Assembly (NCBI RefSeq): GCF_024227715.1
Contig: NZ_CP100448.1
Span: forward strand, 2,501,655 to 2,565,654
Length of the DNA: 64,000 nucleotides
Reading direction: 5' to 3'
DNA from: Halomarina litorea
GTDB lineage: Archaea > Halobacteriota > Halobacteria > Halobacteriales > Haloarculaceae
A program made the translations under genes and the position numbers. The notes beneath the pieces were generated by a model, which worked only from the letters and a program-made list of their open reading frames with translations, did no database searches and was not told the origin of the DNA. Of the stretch, positions 42,200 through 50,715 are shown piece after piece (position 1 is the first letter of the stretch; every line of letters begins with the position of its first letter).

Positions 42200-43666
42200 A
42201 TGGGAACGCTCGATATCACGCCGCTGTCGCTGGAGGACGTCGCCCCGGAGCACCGGCCGTCGGTCGGGATGGCGCTGTTGCCCGTCCTCGCCGTCGTCCT
42301 GTTCCTCGGCGTCGGGTCCGCCGTCCTCGGACTCGACCCGCACGTCCCCCTGCTGTGGAGCATCGTCGCCGTGGGACTGCTGGCGCGCTACGGACTCGAC
42401 CGGTCGTGGGAGGCCATCGGCGACGGCCTCGCGCGCGGGTTGCTGATGGGCCGGCAGGCGCTGTTCATCATCTTCGTCATCTACGCGCTCATCGCGACGT
42501 GGGTCAGTGCGGGCACCATCCCCGCGCTGATGTACTACGGGCTGGAACTACTGAGTCCGGCGGTGTACTTGCCCGTCGCGGCCCTGCTGGCGTTCACCGT
42601 CGCCTTCTCCATCGGGTCGTCGTGGACGACGGTGGGCACCCTCGGCGTCGCGTTCGTCGGCATCGGGGCGGGCCTCGGCATCCCCGCGCCGATGACCGTC
42701 GGCGCGGTGCTCTCGGGGGCGTACGCCGGCGACAAGCAGTCCCCGCTCTCGGACACGACGAACCTCGCCGCGGCGGTGACCAACACCGACCTCTACGCGC
42801 ACATCCGGGCGATGCGCGCGAGCACGCTGGTCGCGTTCGGCCTCGCCCTCGTCGCCTACGCTATCCTCGGCCTGCGGGCGGCGGGCGGCGCGGGCGGGAG
42901 CGTCGCCGAGATACAGACGGCGCTCGCGGGCACGTACTCCCTCTCGCCGCTGGCGTTCGCCCCGCTCCTCGTCACGTTCGGCCTCGCCTTCCGGCGGTAC
43001 CCGGCGCTCCCGACGCTCGTCGCGGGCGTCTTCGCGGGCGTCCTCACTACCCTCTTCCTGCAGGGGACGGGGTTCGTCGCCGCGTGGGAGGTGTTCATGT
43101 CCGGGACGGCCCCCGAGACGGGGAGCCAACTCGTGGACGGCCTGCTGGCGAGCGGCGGCCTCACCGGGTCGGCGTGGACCATCACCGTCGTCGTCGCCGC
43201 CCTCTCACTCGGCGGGTTGCTAGAGAAGGTGGGCGTGCTGGCCGTACTCGCGGACACGCTCGCCCGCTCGGTGCGGAGCGTCGGCGGCCTCGTCGCCGGC
43301 ACCGGCGCGGCGGCCATCCTCACGAACGTCCTCACTGCCCAGCAGTACATGAGCATCGTCGTCCCCGGGATGACCCTCCGGGACGTCTACGACGAGTACG
43401 GCCTCGACACCGAGGACCTCTCCTCGTCCATCGAGGCGGCGGGCACCCCGACGGGCGCGCTCGTCCCGTGGCACGCCGGCGCGGTGTACATGGCCGAGGT
43501 GACCGGCGTCACCCCGTGGGACTTCGGGGCGTTGCTGAGCGGGTACGCGCCGTACTACCTCTTCGGCTTCCTCTCGCCGCTGGTGCTGTTCGCCGTCGCG
43601 GCCACCGGCGTCGGCCTCCCCACCCCCGGGCCGGGACGCTCGGGGACGCCGGGGAGCGCCGACTGA
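42200..43666 (+). CDS. Na+/H+ antiporter, NhaC family
   Basis: A 488-residue transporter with about 11-12 helices of the NhaC/ArsB-like superfamily. The signature GDKQSPLSDTTNLAAAVTNTD appears at about residues 183-203, and a second polar re-entrant stretch, NVLTAQQYMSIVVPGM, at about 382. It expels sodium in exchange for protons, or carries a related acid/cation pair. A TATA-like acttatgcg lies about 30 bases before ATG 42200. Convergent with the CopD-like gene, 10 bases apart. The second NhaC-like gene is at 48.7 kb. Confidence 0.88.
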   Translation: MGTLDITPLSLEDVAPEHRPSVGMALLPVLAVVLFLGVGSAVLGLDPHVPLLWSIVAVGLLARYGLDRSWEAIGDGLARGLLMGRQALFIIFVIYALIATWVSAGTIPALMYYGLELLSPAVYLPVAALLAFTVAFSIGSSWTTVGTLGVAFVGIGAGLGIPAPMTVGAVLSGAYAGDKQSPLSDTTNLAAAVTNTDLYAHIRAMRASTLVAFGLALVAYAILGLRAAGGAGGSVAEIQTALAGTYSLSPLAFAPLLVTFGLAFRRYPALPTLVAGVFAGVLTTLFLQGTGFVAAWEVFMSGTAPETGSQLVDGLLASGGLTGSAWTITVVVAALSLGGLLEKVGVLAVLADTLARSVRSVGGLVAGTGAAAILTNVLTAQQYMSIVVPGMTLRDVYDEYGLDTEDLSSSIEAAGTPTGALVPWHAGAVYMAEVTGVTPWDFGALLSGYAPYYLFGFLSPLVLFAVAATGVGLPTPGPGRSGTPGSAD

Positions 43667-43676
43667 GGCGCACTCC

Positions 43677-44810
43677 CTACTGCCTGCGGACCGAGAACTC
43701 CCCAAGTTCGTAGCCGAGCGTCAGCGACCCGAGCAGGGCGATGCCGATGGCCCCGAACTCGAGTGCCGACCGGAAGACGGCGTCGAACGCCGCGTCCGTG
43801 GTCTGTCGCCCGACGTCGAGCAGTGCCCCGGCCGTCGGCGCGGGCACCGAGAGCGCCTCGTAGGAGGGCGCGAACGTCGAGGTGAGCAGGACGGACACCG
43901 CCACCACCGCAAGCAGGACGGCGAGTTCGAGCCGCACCGCGCGGACGAGCGACGCCACCGCGTCCCCCTCGCCGTGGAGCGCCGCGAACACCGCAAGCCC
44001 CGGGAGCGCGCCGCCCTCGCGGCCCGCGTGCTGGAGGTGCTGGTGGACGACGAAGCGGTTGAACCCGCCGAGACCCGCCGCGCCGAGGACGAGGAGGACC
44101 TTCAGCGAGAGCGCGAGACCGTACGGCGTCGTCACCAGCGCGACGGCCGAGGGGACGTGCCAGGTGACGATGAGCACGCCCGTGACGAACGCGACGGTGA
44201 CGGCCGCGACGGCGAGCAGCGAGAACCGGCGGACGAGCGCCGCCGCGACGCTCGCCGCGTCGTCGCCCCCTTCCCCCGGGACGAGTCGCGGCAGCGCCGC
44301 GAGCACGCCCAGACCGCCGACCCAGACGGCCGCACTGAGCATGTGCAGGAACTTCACGCTGATGGCGAGGGCGGCGCTGTCGACGGCCGACGAGTAGCGC
44401 GTCCAGCAGAACGCGAGGAGCATCGCCGACCCGCCGACGAGGACCGTACAGAGCCACCGGCGGCGCGAGAGCGCGTCCGGGGCGCTCCGCCGGGCCACGG
44501 TGACGGCGATGAGGCCGACGCCGACGGCGGTGAGCGCCACCCACGCCCCTCCGGCGGCGGTGCCGACCGACCACCCGCCGAGCGCGCCGATGCCGCCCGC
44601 GCGGACGGCGGCGAGGCCGGCGCCCGACGCGAGGGCGACCAGCAGCGTCCAGACGAGGGCCCCCCGCGCCACGCGGGCGGCGGGGGCCGTATCCAGCCCC
44701 CGGCGGGCCAGTTCGGGGAAGACGGCGAACCCGAAGACCGGGGGCGCGCCGACGAGGACCATGAGCGCAGTGACGAGGACGCCGCGCAGGAGGGGTTCGA
44801 CGGGCGTCAC
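43677..44810 (-). CDS. CopD-family membrane protein
   Basis: A 377-residue multi-pass membrane protein, mainly hydrophobic from residue 8 to the end with about 10 helices. The pattern KFLHMLSAAVWVGGLGVLAALP (about residues 155-176) is the family hallmark (CopD/PcoD), with His and Trp for copper handling. Later come KVLLVLGAAGLGGFNRFVVHQ. Relatives move copper into the cytoplasm or act with CopC; no copC gene is next to it. The start is GTG 44810, as upstream codons are Arg/Pro-rich and unlikely. Confidence 0.8.
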   Translation of the reverse strand: MTPVEPLLRGVLVTALMVLVGAPPVFGFAVFPELARRGLDTAPAARVARGALVWTLLVALASGAGLAAVRAGGIGALGGWSVGTAAGGAWVALTAVGVGLIAVTVARRSAPDALSRRRWLCTVLVGGSAMLLAFCWTRYSSAVDSAALAISVKFLHMLSAAVWVGGLGVLAALPRLVPGEGGDDAASVAAALVRRFSLLAVAAVTVAFVTGVLIVTWHVPSAVALVTTPYGLALSLKVLLVLGAAGLGGFNRFVVHQHLQHAGREGGALPGLAVFAALHGEGDAVASLVRAVRLELAVLLAVVAVSVLLTSTFAPSYEALSVPAPTAGALLDVGRQTTDAAFDAVFRSALEFGAIGIALLGSLTLGYELGEFSVRRQ

Positions 44811-44881
44811 TCTCGACGCACCTCCGGTACCGCGTCTGGCTGCGCTCCCACTCTGCCTCCCGCGGGCGGGACGTGGCCGGA

Positions 44882-44916
44882 CCGGCGGTCCGTCGGCGAC
44901 CCGACGGACCCGCCGG
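44882..44916. repeat. Strong 15-bp intergenic hairpin
   Basis: In the 304-base gap between the histidine kinase and CopD genes, ccggcggtccgtcgg pairs with ccgacggacccgccgg through a single bulged C and a CGAC loop. The rest of 44811-45114 shows no coding pattern. No T-run follows, so it is not an obvious terminator; it may be an RNA structure in the CopD leader, or a repeat. Confidence 0.6.
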
Positions 44917-45114
44917 ACTCTGTGTGTCGACTCGTGTGCATACAGGTTCCACACGGCGGTCGCGAGCCCTTACTGTTCCTCGCAACACCGCTCTCCGGGC
45001 CGTGTGCGCGTCGTCCGCCGGCGGATCAGTGTCGGCGGGCGAACGCCGTCCGAGCGGCTCGGACAGGCACGGCTCGGGGACTGTCGTCGGCGAAGACAGG
45101 CGACCGACCGGCCC

Positions 45115-46272
45115 TCACCGGGTCGACGTCGGGCGCTGGACGACCGGGTCGGGGGTGTCGACGGTGGCGGCGCAGGCGGTGGGGAGTTCGATGTCGAAGA
45201 CCGTGCCGGACGGCTCGTTGTCCCTGACGCGGATGTCGCCCCCGTAGCGGGTCACGAGCACGCGGGCGATGACGAGGCCGATGCCGTGGCCGTCGCGACC
45301 CACGTCGGCCTCGGTGACGCGGAACAGGCGGTCGCGCTGCTCCGGGGGGATGCCGGGGCCGTCGTCGGCGATGGAGACGGTGACCGTCTCGCCGTCGGGG
45401 GCCAGATCGGCGTCGACGGTGACGTGTGCGACGCCCTCGTTGTGCTGGACGGCGTTGTAGAGGACGTTCTCGAACACCTCCGAGAGCAGGTCGTCGCCGC
45501 AGACCGAGACGCCCGCGGGCACGTCGGTCTCGACGACGACGTCGTCGAACGCGACCCGGAGTCCCTCGACCTGCCGGTCGAGGATGGACGCGAGGTCGAC
45601 GGGTCCGAACTGGGCGTCGCGCTGTTCGCTCGCGACGTGGGTGAGCGTGCTGACGTCCCGGATGAGGTCGACGACGTCCTCGCTACAGCGGTGGATGGCG
45701 TCGAGGTGGCCGCGCCCCTCGTCGGACACCTCGTTCCGGAGCGAGTCCGCTCGCCCGAGGACGACGTTCATCCCGTTGAGGACGTTGTGGCGCAGCAGGT
45801 GGTTGAGAAAGGACATCCGTTCGCGCTCGCGGGTGAGCTTGCGGCGTTCCTCGACGAGCGCCGCCCGACGGCGCTTGCTCTGTGCGTCGTAGACGCCGAT
45901 GACGAACCCGGTGACGCTGCCGACGATGGCCGTGTTCGTCAGGACGAACGTGGTGTGGTGGAACGTCTCGCCGCGGATGAGCTGGTGGCCGATGACCCAC
46001 ACCGTCACGAGCAACATCCCGATGGTCCCGACGACGACCCACGAGAGGATGCGGAAGGTCCCCTCGGGGTCGAACCCGCTGCGCGCGAGCCAGCCCCCCG
46101 CGACCACCAGGAGGCAGGCGAGGGCCAGCGGGACGCCCGCCTCGAGGGTCATCCCGATGGTGGTGTCCATCTGCGAGACGTGTTCGAGTTCGACGGCGGC
46201 CATCGCGACGCCCAGCCCGCTGATGAGCGCCGGGGCGACGCCGGGGTGCCGGGCGGCGAAGCGGTCAGTCAT
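45115..46272 (-). CDS. Membrane histidine kinase
   Basis: A 385-residue sensor kinase. Four membrane helices (about residues 12-128) form the N-terminal sensor without a large extracellular domain. The phosphoacceptor is His162 in LLRHNVLNGMN. The ATPase domain has the N-box NVLYNAVQHN (about 279), G1 DDGPGIP and G2 GHGIGL (near 335). It closes the HTH, response regulator, kinase operon; its ATG overlaps the regulator stop (ATGACTGA). It presumably phosphorylates the adjacent response regulator. The stimulus is not deducible. Confidence 0.92.
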   Translation of the reverse strand: MTDRFAARHPGVAPALISGLGVAMAAVELEHVSQMDTTIGMTLEAGVPLALACLLVVAGGWLARSGFDPEGTFRILSWVVVGTIGMLLVTVWVIGHQLIRGETFHHTTFVLTNTAIVGSVTGFVIGVYDAQSKRRRAALVEERRKLTRERERMSFLNHLLRHNVLNGMNVVLGRADSLRNEVSDEGRGHLDAIHRCSEDVVDLIRDVSTLTHVASEQRDAQFGPVDLASILDRQVEGLRVAFDDVVVETDVPAGVSVCGDDLLSEVFENVLYNAVQHNEGVAHVTVDADLAPDGETVTVSIADDGPGIPPEQRDRLFRVTEADVGRDGHGIGLVIARVLVTRYGGDIRVRDNEPSGTVFDIELPTACAATVDTPDPVVQRPTSTR

Positions 46273-46861
46273 CCTTCCGGGGCGAGCGCAGGTGGTGTGC
46301 GAGCCGCCGGAACACCGTCGACCCCTCCTCGCGCCCGCGCCAGCGTGACCCCGCGTGGTCGACGTACTCGCGCAGCGAGTCGAGCACCGAGACCAGCTGG
46401 TCGTACTCCTCGCTGGCCGCGAGGCGTTCGGAGGGGACCTCCTCTTCGAGCAGCGAGCGCTTCTCGGTGAGCGCGTGGTACTGCCGGTAGGACTCGGTGT
46501 AGGTCCCGCGCGTGAGGAGGCTCTCGACGACGTGGTAGAGGTCGCCCTTCCTGACGGGCTTCGTGAGGTACTCGTCGAAGGCCATGTCGACGATGTCGAG
46601 GTCCGGTTCGACAGCCGTCACGAGGGCGACCCGGCAGTCGATACCCTCGTCGACGAGCCGTGCCAGCACCTCGTCGCCGGAGCAGTCGGGCATGAGGCGG
46701 TCGAGCAACACGACGTCCACCTCGTCGCCGAGGAGCGCCAGCGCCTCGTCGCCGTCGTAGGCCGTGAGGACCGTGTACGTCTCGGTGAGCCACTCGGAGT
46801 ACATGTCCGCGAGTTCCTCGTTGTCCTCGACGACGAGGACGGTCGGTCGCTCCGGGGTCAT
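46265..46861 (-). CDS. Response regulator with HalX domain
   Basis: A 198-residue regulator. The receiver has acidic residues Glu12 and Asp13, the phosphorylation site Asp54 (VVLLDRLMPD), a Thr82 and Lys101 (LTKPVRKG). Residues about 125-175 are the HalX domain, a haloarchaeal helical module found after receivers (SYRQYHALTEKRSLLEEEV). There is no DNA-binding domain, so output must run through partners. Its ATG overlaps the HTH gene stop by four bases; the kinase follows with an eight-base overlap. Confidence 0.93.
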   Translation of the reverse strand: MTPERPTVLVVEDNEELADMYSEWLTETYTVLTAYDGDEALALLGDEVDVVLLDRLMPDCSGDEVLARLVDEGIDCRVALVTAVEPDLDIVDMAFDEYLTKPVRKGDLYHVVESLLTRGTYTESYRQYHALTEKRSLLEEEVPSERLAASEEYDQLVSVLDSLREYVDHAGSRWRGREEGSTVFRRLAHHLRSPRKDD

Positions 46862-47748
46862 GGCTCCCGAACGACCTCCATCGAGACGACCGACGAGTCG
46901 GCGTGGTACTGGTCCCACGTCCTCTCGGCCCACTCCAGTGCGTCCTCGGTGTCGTTGACGACGAACCCGCGCAGGTCGCCCTTCGAGTCGTACACGAGGA
47001 CCCCCACCTGCGTGGTCGGGTCGTCGGAGAAGACGAGACCGAACGGGAGCCACTCCTCGGTGCGGCGGGCCACGAGGTTCCCCGTCCGGAGGACGTCCTC
47101 GAAGGCCTCGCGCTGGTGGGTGACGAGCCACTCGACGACCGGCCGCGTCATGACGAGGTCCGCGACCAGTTCGTCGACCGTCAGCCGTTCGTGGAACATC
47201 TCGATGTAGCTCGGCAGGACGACGGGGGTCATCCCGTAGAGCGTGTCGGCCTCCTCGAGCATCGCCTCCAGCGCGCGCAGCGGGTGGTGGGGGGCGTGTC
47301 GCTCGGCGTAGATGACCTCCGCGCCGCGCAGGACGGCCACGTCGAGGTCGCAGTCGGCGGCGAGTTCAGAGAGCAGCGGCCCCTTCGTACAGACCGCGTC
47401 GACGTTCGTCCGGAACTGGTCGTACTGGTCGAGCAACAGCGTTCCGAGGAGACTGAGCCGGTAGCCCCGGTCAGTCCGTTCGACCAGTCGGAGCCCCTCC
47501 AGTTCGCGGATGCCCTTGTACGCCGTCGAGCGGGAGATGTCGAGTTCCTCCTGCAACACCGGTCGGTGGACCGGCCCGTCGACCATCGCCATGAGGAAGT
47601 CGAAGCGCCGGGCGACGATGTCGATGGCCTCCCTCGGGTCGACTGACGCCTCCGGACTGGTCGCGCCGTCGTCTCCCCCCGACGGGTCGGGGGTGCCCGC
47701 CCCATCGATACGGTCCCACGGATTCGTCCGTTCCCCGGTTCCTTCCAT
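46858..47748 (-). CDS. HTH transcriptional regulator (FilR1/DUF1724 type)
   Basis: A 296-residue protein with an N-terminal winged helix (about residues 45-110: LQEELDISRSTAYKGIRELEGLRLVERTDRGYRL) and a C-terminal FilR1-like domain of the kind common in archaeal regulators (VLRGAEVIYAERHAPHHPLRAL, LPSYIEMFHERL, LPFGLVFSDDPTTQVGVLVYD). A ligand or protein-binding role is assumed. It heads the three-gene operon with the response regulator and kinase, suggesting signalling output or autoregulation through it. The ATG 47748 start lies about 33 bases after an atatttatgg TATA element. Confidence 0.88.
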   Translation of the reverse strand: MEGTGERTNPWDRIDGAGTPDPSGGDDGATSPEASVDPREAIDIVARRFDFLMAMVDGPVHRPVLQEELDISRSTAYKGIRELEGLRLVERTDRGYRLSLLGTLLLDQYDQFRTNVDAVCTKGPLLSELAADCDLDVAVLRGAEVIYAERHAPHHPLRALEAMLEEADTLYGMTPVVLPSYIEMFHERLTVDELVADLVMTRPVVEWLVTHQREAFEDVLRTGNLVARRTEEWLPFGLVFSDDPTTQVGVLVYDSKGDLRGFVVNDTEDALEWAERTWDQYHADSSVVSMEVVREP

Positions 47749-47775
47749 CGTGATTAGCAGGGTTGTGTTCCCGAC

Positions 47776-47800
47776 GACCATAAATATGATTGCTAGTAAT
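47776..47800 (-). promoter_or_regulatory. Promoter of the HTH / response regulator / kinase operon
   Basis: On the minus strand an AT-rich patch with atatttatgg and ttattactagcaatc stands upstream of ATG 47748 and predicts a short leader. The stretch is markedly richer in A and T than the neighbouring sequence. Confidence 0.55.
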
Positions 47801-47876
47801 AAACTCTAGAATCTCACGCTCGCGCGCACGGGACGTGTACAATTCCCCACCGAAGAACCCGAACACTGCCCGTTCG

Positions 47877-47914
47877 GGACACGTCCGAGCGCGCGAGACG
47901 TGTCCGAGCGTGCG
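47877..47914. promoter_or_regulatory. Inverted and direct repeats between divergent operons
   Basis: ggacacgt (47877-47884) and acgtgtcc (47898-47905) form a perfect 8-bp inverted repeat with a 13-base spacer. The same bases take part in a 19-base tandem direct repeat (gacacgtccgagcgcgcga / gacgtgtccgagcgtgcga, 16 of 19 identical). A third related sequence (gggacgtgta) lies near 47830. This arrangement in the 316-base gap (47749-48064) suits operator sites, perhaps for the adjacent HTH protein. The rest of the gap shows no gene. Confidence 0.5.
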
Positions 47915-48064
47915 AACGACGTCCGCCGTCATGACAGCCGTCCGGGGTGCCGAGACGCGTCCAGTCGATCCGATTGTTTCTCCGCCGCGAAAGTAAGAAC
48001 ATCTCCGACCCGACGGGGAGGTGAGGGGCGCAGACAGTGGGATGGCTGGCCCCGACGAACACGT

Positions 48065-48151
48065 ATGAACGCAACTCGCGACCGGACAACCGACCGTATC
48101 GAACCGACCGACGAAGCCAGTGGTGAGGAGGTGAGCGCGCGTGTCGAGTAA
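48065..48151 (+). CDS. Putative 28-aa leader ORF before DoxX
   Basis: ATG 48065 opens a 28-codon frame ending TAA at 48149-48151, overlapping the DoxX GTG by 11 bases. The product is polar and charged (MNATRDRTTDRIEPTDEASG). It may be a small coupled gene or chance. The GGAGGTGA purine run at about 48126-48133 inside it fits as the ribosome-binding site of DoxX rather than of this ORF. Confidence 0.3.
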   Translation: MNATRDRTTDRIEPTDEASGEEVSARVE

Positions 48152-48662
48152 GACCTCAAGCGCGACGAACTTCGCCCACGAGGCCGCCACGAACGTCTCC
48201 AGCGTCACCACCGCCGCGGTGGTGGCCCTCCGCGTCGTCCTCGGGTGGTCGTTCTTCTACTCGGGGGTGACCAAGGTCATGGACCCGACCTGGACGGCCT
48301 CCGGGTACCTCCAGAACGCCGTGGCCCCCACGAACCCCTTCGCGTCCGTGTGGCCGATGCTGGCGAGCGTGCCCCTCATCGACGTGCTGGTCCAGTGGGG
48401 CCTGCTGCTGACGGGCCTCGGGCTGATGGTCGGCGGACTGGTCCGCTGGAACGCCTTTTGGGCGTCGTTCATGATGCTGATGTTCTGGGCGAGCAGTCTC
48501 CCGCTCGAACGGGCGATTCTCGTCGACAACCACATCATCTACATCGCCGCACTCGCCGGGCTGGCGGCGCTCGGTGCGGGCCGCGTCGCCGGCGTGGACG
48601 CCTTCATCGAGTCTTCGAGCCTCGTCGAGCGCTATCCGCGGTTGCGGTACCTCCTCGGCTGA
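48141..48662 (+). CDS. DoxX-family membrane protein
   Basis: A 173-residue membrane protein with four helices. The first contains LRVVLGWSFFYSGVTKVMDP (about residues 30-49), the DoxX family start, followed by LLLTGLGLMVGGLVRW and a DNHIIYIAALAGL helix. DoxX relates to the small subunit of thiosulfate:quinone oxidoreductase in Acidianus, but most family members are of unknown function. GTG 48141 has a good GGAGGTGA ribosome-binding site eight bases upstream. The next gene (antiporter) follows in 86 bases. Confidence 0.82.
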   Translation: MSSKTSSATNFAHEAATNVSSVTTAAVVALRVVLGWSFFYSGVTKVMDPTWTASGYLQNAVAPTNPFASVWPMLASVPLIDVLVQWGLLLTGLGLMVGGLVRWNAFWASFMMLMFWASSLPLERAILVDNHIIYIAALAGLAALGAGRVAGVDAFIESSSLVERYPRLRYLLG

Positions 48663-48748
48663 CCACACGTCCCTTTCTCCCGCCGACGGTGGGCACGAAG
48701 CGTCGTCTTTATGCGGACGAATCCGGTTCGCTCGTACGAGAGCTATCC

Positions 48749-50311
48749 ATGAGCGACCAAGACACCGACCCGCCGGCGGACCTCGACCCCGGTATCGGCG
48801 GCGACACGCCCGAGTTGACGTTCCGTGGGGGGCGACTGGTGAGCGCGCTCCCCATCGCCCTGTTCATCGTCTGGGCCATCTTCCAGTCCGGCGTCCTGCG
48901 CGTGGGCGACACCTCCGGCCTCGTCGCCGGGATGCTCGTCTCGCTCACCGTCGGGATGCTGTTCGTGAAGGGTAACTGGAAGCAGTACGCGGACGTCATC
49001 TTCGAGGGGATGACCCAGCGCGTCGCGGCGACGGCCATCGTCGCGTGGCTCTGGGCCGGCATGTTCGCCGCCACCATCCGCGCGGGCGGGTTCGTCGGCG
49101 GCCTCGTCTGGGCCGCGGACACCTTCAACGTCGGCGCGGCACTGTTCCCCGCCGCCACCTTCCTGCTCGCGGGGCTGCTCGCGACGGGCATCGGCACCGG
49201 CTACGGGACCACCGTCGCGTTCTCCGCGCTGTTCTTCCCCGCCGGGGTGGCCCTCGGCGCGGACCCCGTCCTCCTGTTTGGGGCCATCCTCTCGGGGGCC
49301 GTCTTCGGCGACAACCTCGCGCCCGTCTCGGACACGACCATCGTGAGCGCCGTCACGCAGGACTCCGACATCGGCGGCGTCGTCGCCTCACGGCTCAAGT
49401 ACGCGCTCGTCGCGGCGAGCCTCGCACTCGTCGCCTACCTCGTCGCGGGGAGCGCCCTCGCCGGCGAACCCCTGCAGGGCGCCGGCGGCCTCCTCGTCGA
49501 GGAGGCCGACCCGTTCGGTCTGGTCCACGTCATCTCGATGTTCGTCGTCATCGTCACCGCCGTGGCGGGACGGCACATCATCGAGGCCATCTCGTGGGGC
49601 CTCATCGTCGCGTTCGTCTTCAACGTCGTCCTCGACGCCCTGCCCGTCGACGCGGGGGCACCGGTCAGCGACATGATAGTCTTCTACGTCAGTGAGGGGA
49701 GCGGCTTCACCGGCCTCCCGTTCGTCGTCGTCCCGGAGAACGCCGACCTCGTCGGCACCGCCGGCGGGTCGCTGTACTCCGGAGCCGTCGGCTTCTTCCC
49801 GCTCATCGTCCTGACGCTGCTCATCGTCGCGGGCGCGCAGGTGATGATTCGCGGCGGCGGCTTCGCCGCCATCCAGGACTTCCTGTTGAACCGGGTGGCG
49901 ACGGGCGTCCGCCGGGCAGAACTGACGATGGTCCTCGGCACGGCGATGGTCAACGCGATGATCACCATCAACACCGCCGCCGAGATCGCCATCGCACCCT
50001 ACATCGCTCGCATCGGCCAGCGCTTCAACATCAACGGCTACCGCCGGGCGAACATCCTCGACGCGAACACCTCGGCGCTCGGGTACATCTTCCCGTGGGC
50101 CGGCGGCGTCCTCGTCGGCTACACGCAGATTCAGGACCTGCCGGACACCTTCCAGTGGTTCAGCGAGTCGATGGTCGTCTCGCCCGTCGAGGTCTGGCCG
50201 TTCGTCTTCCACGGCTGGTTCCTGTTCTTCGTGTTCGTGTTCGCCGCGGTCACCGGGTTCGGCCTGGAGTACGTCCCCGACCGCGAGAGTGAGGAGGTGA
50301 GCCGCGTATGA
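48749..50311 (+). CDS. NhaC-family Na+/H+ antiporter
   Basis: A 520-residue protein of the NhaC superfamily with about 12 helices. The signature is GDNLAPVSDTTIVSAVTQDSD (about residues 187-207), and the second half has MVLGTAMVNAMITINTAAEIAIA. The polar N-terminal 35 residues are acidic. It is separate from the paralogue at 42.2 kb, and the two share the D-x-x-x-P-x-S-D-T-T motif but little else by eye. A tctttatgc element about 40 bases upstream may be the promoter. The TRAM-like gene overlaps its stop by four bases. Confidence 0.88.
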   Translation: MSDQDTDPPADLDPGIGGDTPELTFRGGRLVSALPIALFIVWAIFQSGVLRVGDTSGLVAGMLVSLTVGMLFVKGNWKQYADVIFEGMTQRVAATAIVAWLWAGMFAATIRAGGFVGGLVWAADTFNVGAALFPAATFLLAGLLATGIGTGYGTTVAFSALFFPAGVALGADPVLLFGAILSGAVFGDNLAPVSDTTIVSAVTQDSDIGGVVASRLKYALVAASLALVAYLVAGSALAGEPLQGAGGLLVEEADPFGLVHVISMFVVIVTAVAGRHIIEAISWGLIVAFVFNVVLDALPVDAGAPVSDMIVFYVSEGSGFTGLPFVVVPENADLVGTAGGSLYSGAVGFFPLIVLTLLIVAGAQVMIRGGGFAAIQDFLLNRVATGVRRAELTMVLGTAMVNAMITINTAAEIAIAPYIARIGQRFNINGYRRANILDANTSALGYIFPWAGGVLVGYTQIQDLPDTFQWFSESMVVSPVEVWPFVFHGWFLFFVFVFAAVTGFGLEYVPDRESEEVSRV

Positions 50312-50562
50312 GGAAGTTCCTCGCGGGTATCCGCTTCCGGACGAGTACGCCCACCTTCGAGGAGGGCGAGGAGATGAGCGCGTTCGTCACGGGACACGAC
50401 GGCGGGACGCCGCTGATTCGCGTCGGCGACAGCGTCCTGTACCTCCCCGGCGAGTCCGTCGACCCGGACACCCGTGTCCGGATCCGCGTCACGCGCTTCG
50501 ATGCGTCCACCCACGAGGGCGAGGCCGACCTCCTCGGCGTCGAGGGTGACGGCGCGTTCTGA
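50308..50562 (+). CDS. TRAM-like small protein (DUF7513-like)
   Basis: An 84-residue protein whose start (ATG 50308) overlaps the antiporter stop by four bases. The beta-rich second half (LIRVGDSVLYLPGE, VRIRVTRFDASTHEGEADLLGVEG) resembles a TRAM/OB-like RNA-binding fold, matching what I recall as the haloarchaeal DUF7513 family. Translational coupling with an antiporter gene is unexplained; a role in RNA binding or regulation of the operon is speculative. Confidence 0.6.
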   Translation: MRKFLAGIRFRTSTPTFEEGEEMSAFVTGHDGGTPLIRVGDSVLYLPGESVDPDTRVRIRVTRFDASTHEGEADLLGVEGDGAF

Positions 50563-50715
50563 CCGCCTCCGAGTTCTTTCGTTCCGACACGTCCCGGGCA
50601 CCGACCAGTCGTCTCCCTTCGTCTGGTAAGGCTCCTACCGGCCCGTCGTCGGGTCACACCGGGGTCAGGGACGACCTATCTCCCTCCGAGTCATTACTTC
50701 ACGCGGTGACGAATC

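Noticed and set aside
44811-44954. Longer N-terminus for the CopD protein from an ATG at 44954
   Set aside because: The added 48 residues are Arg/Pro-rich and contain the sequence of the strong hairpin; the hydrophobic domain begins after GTG 44810.
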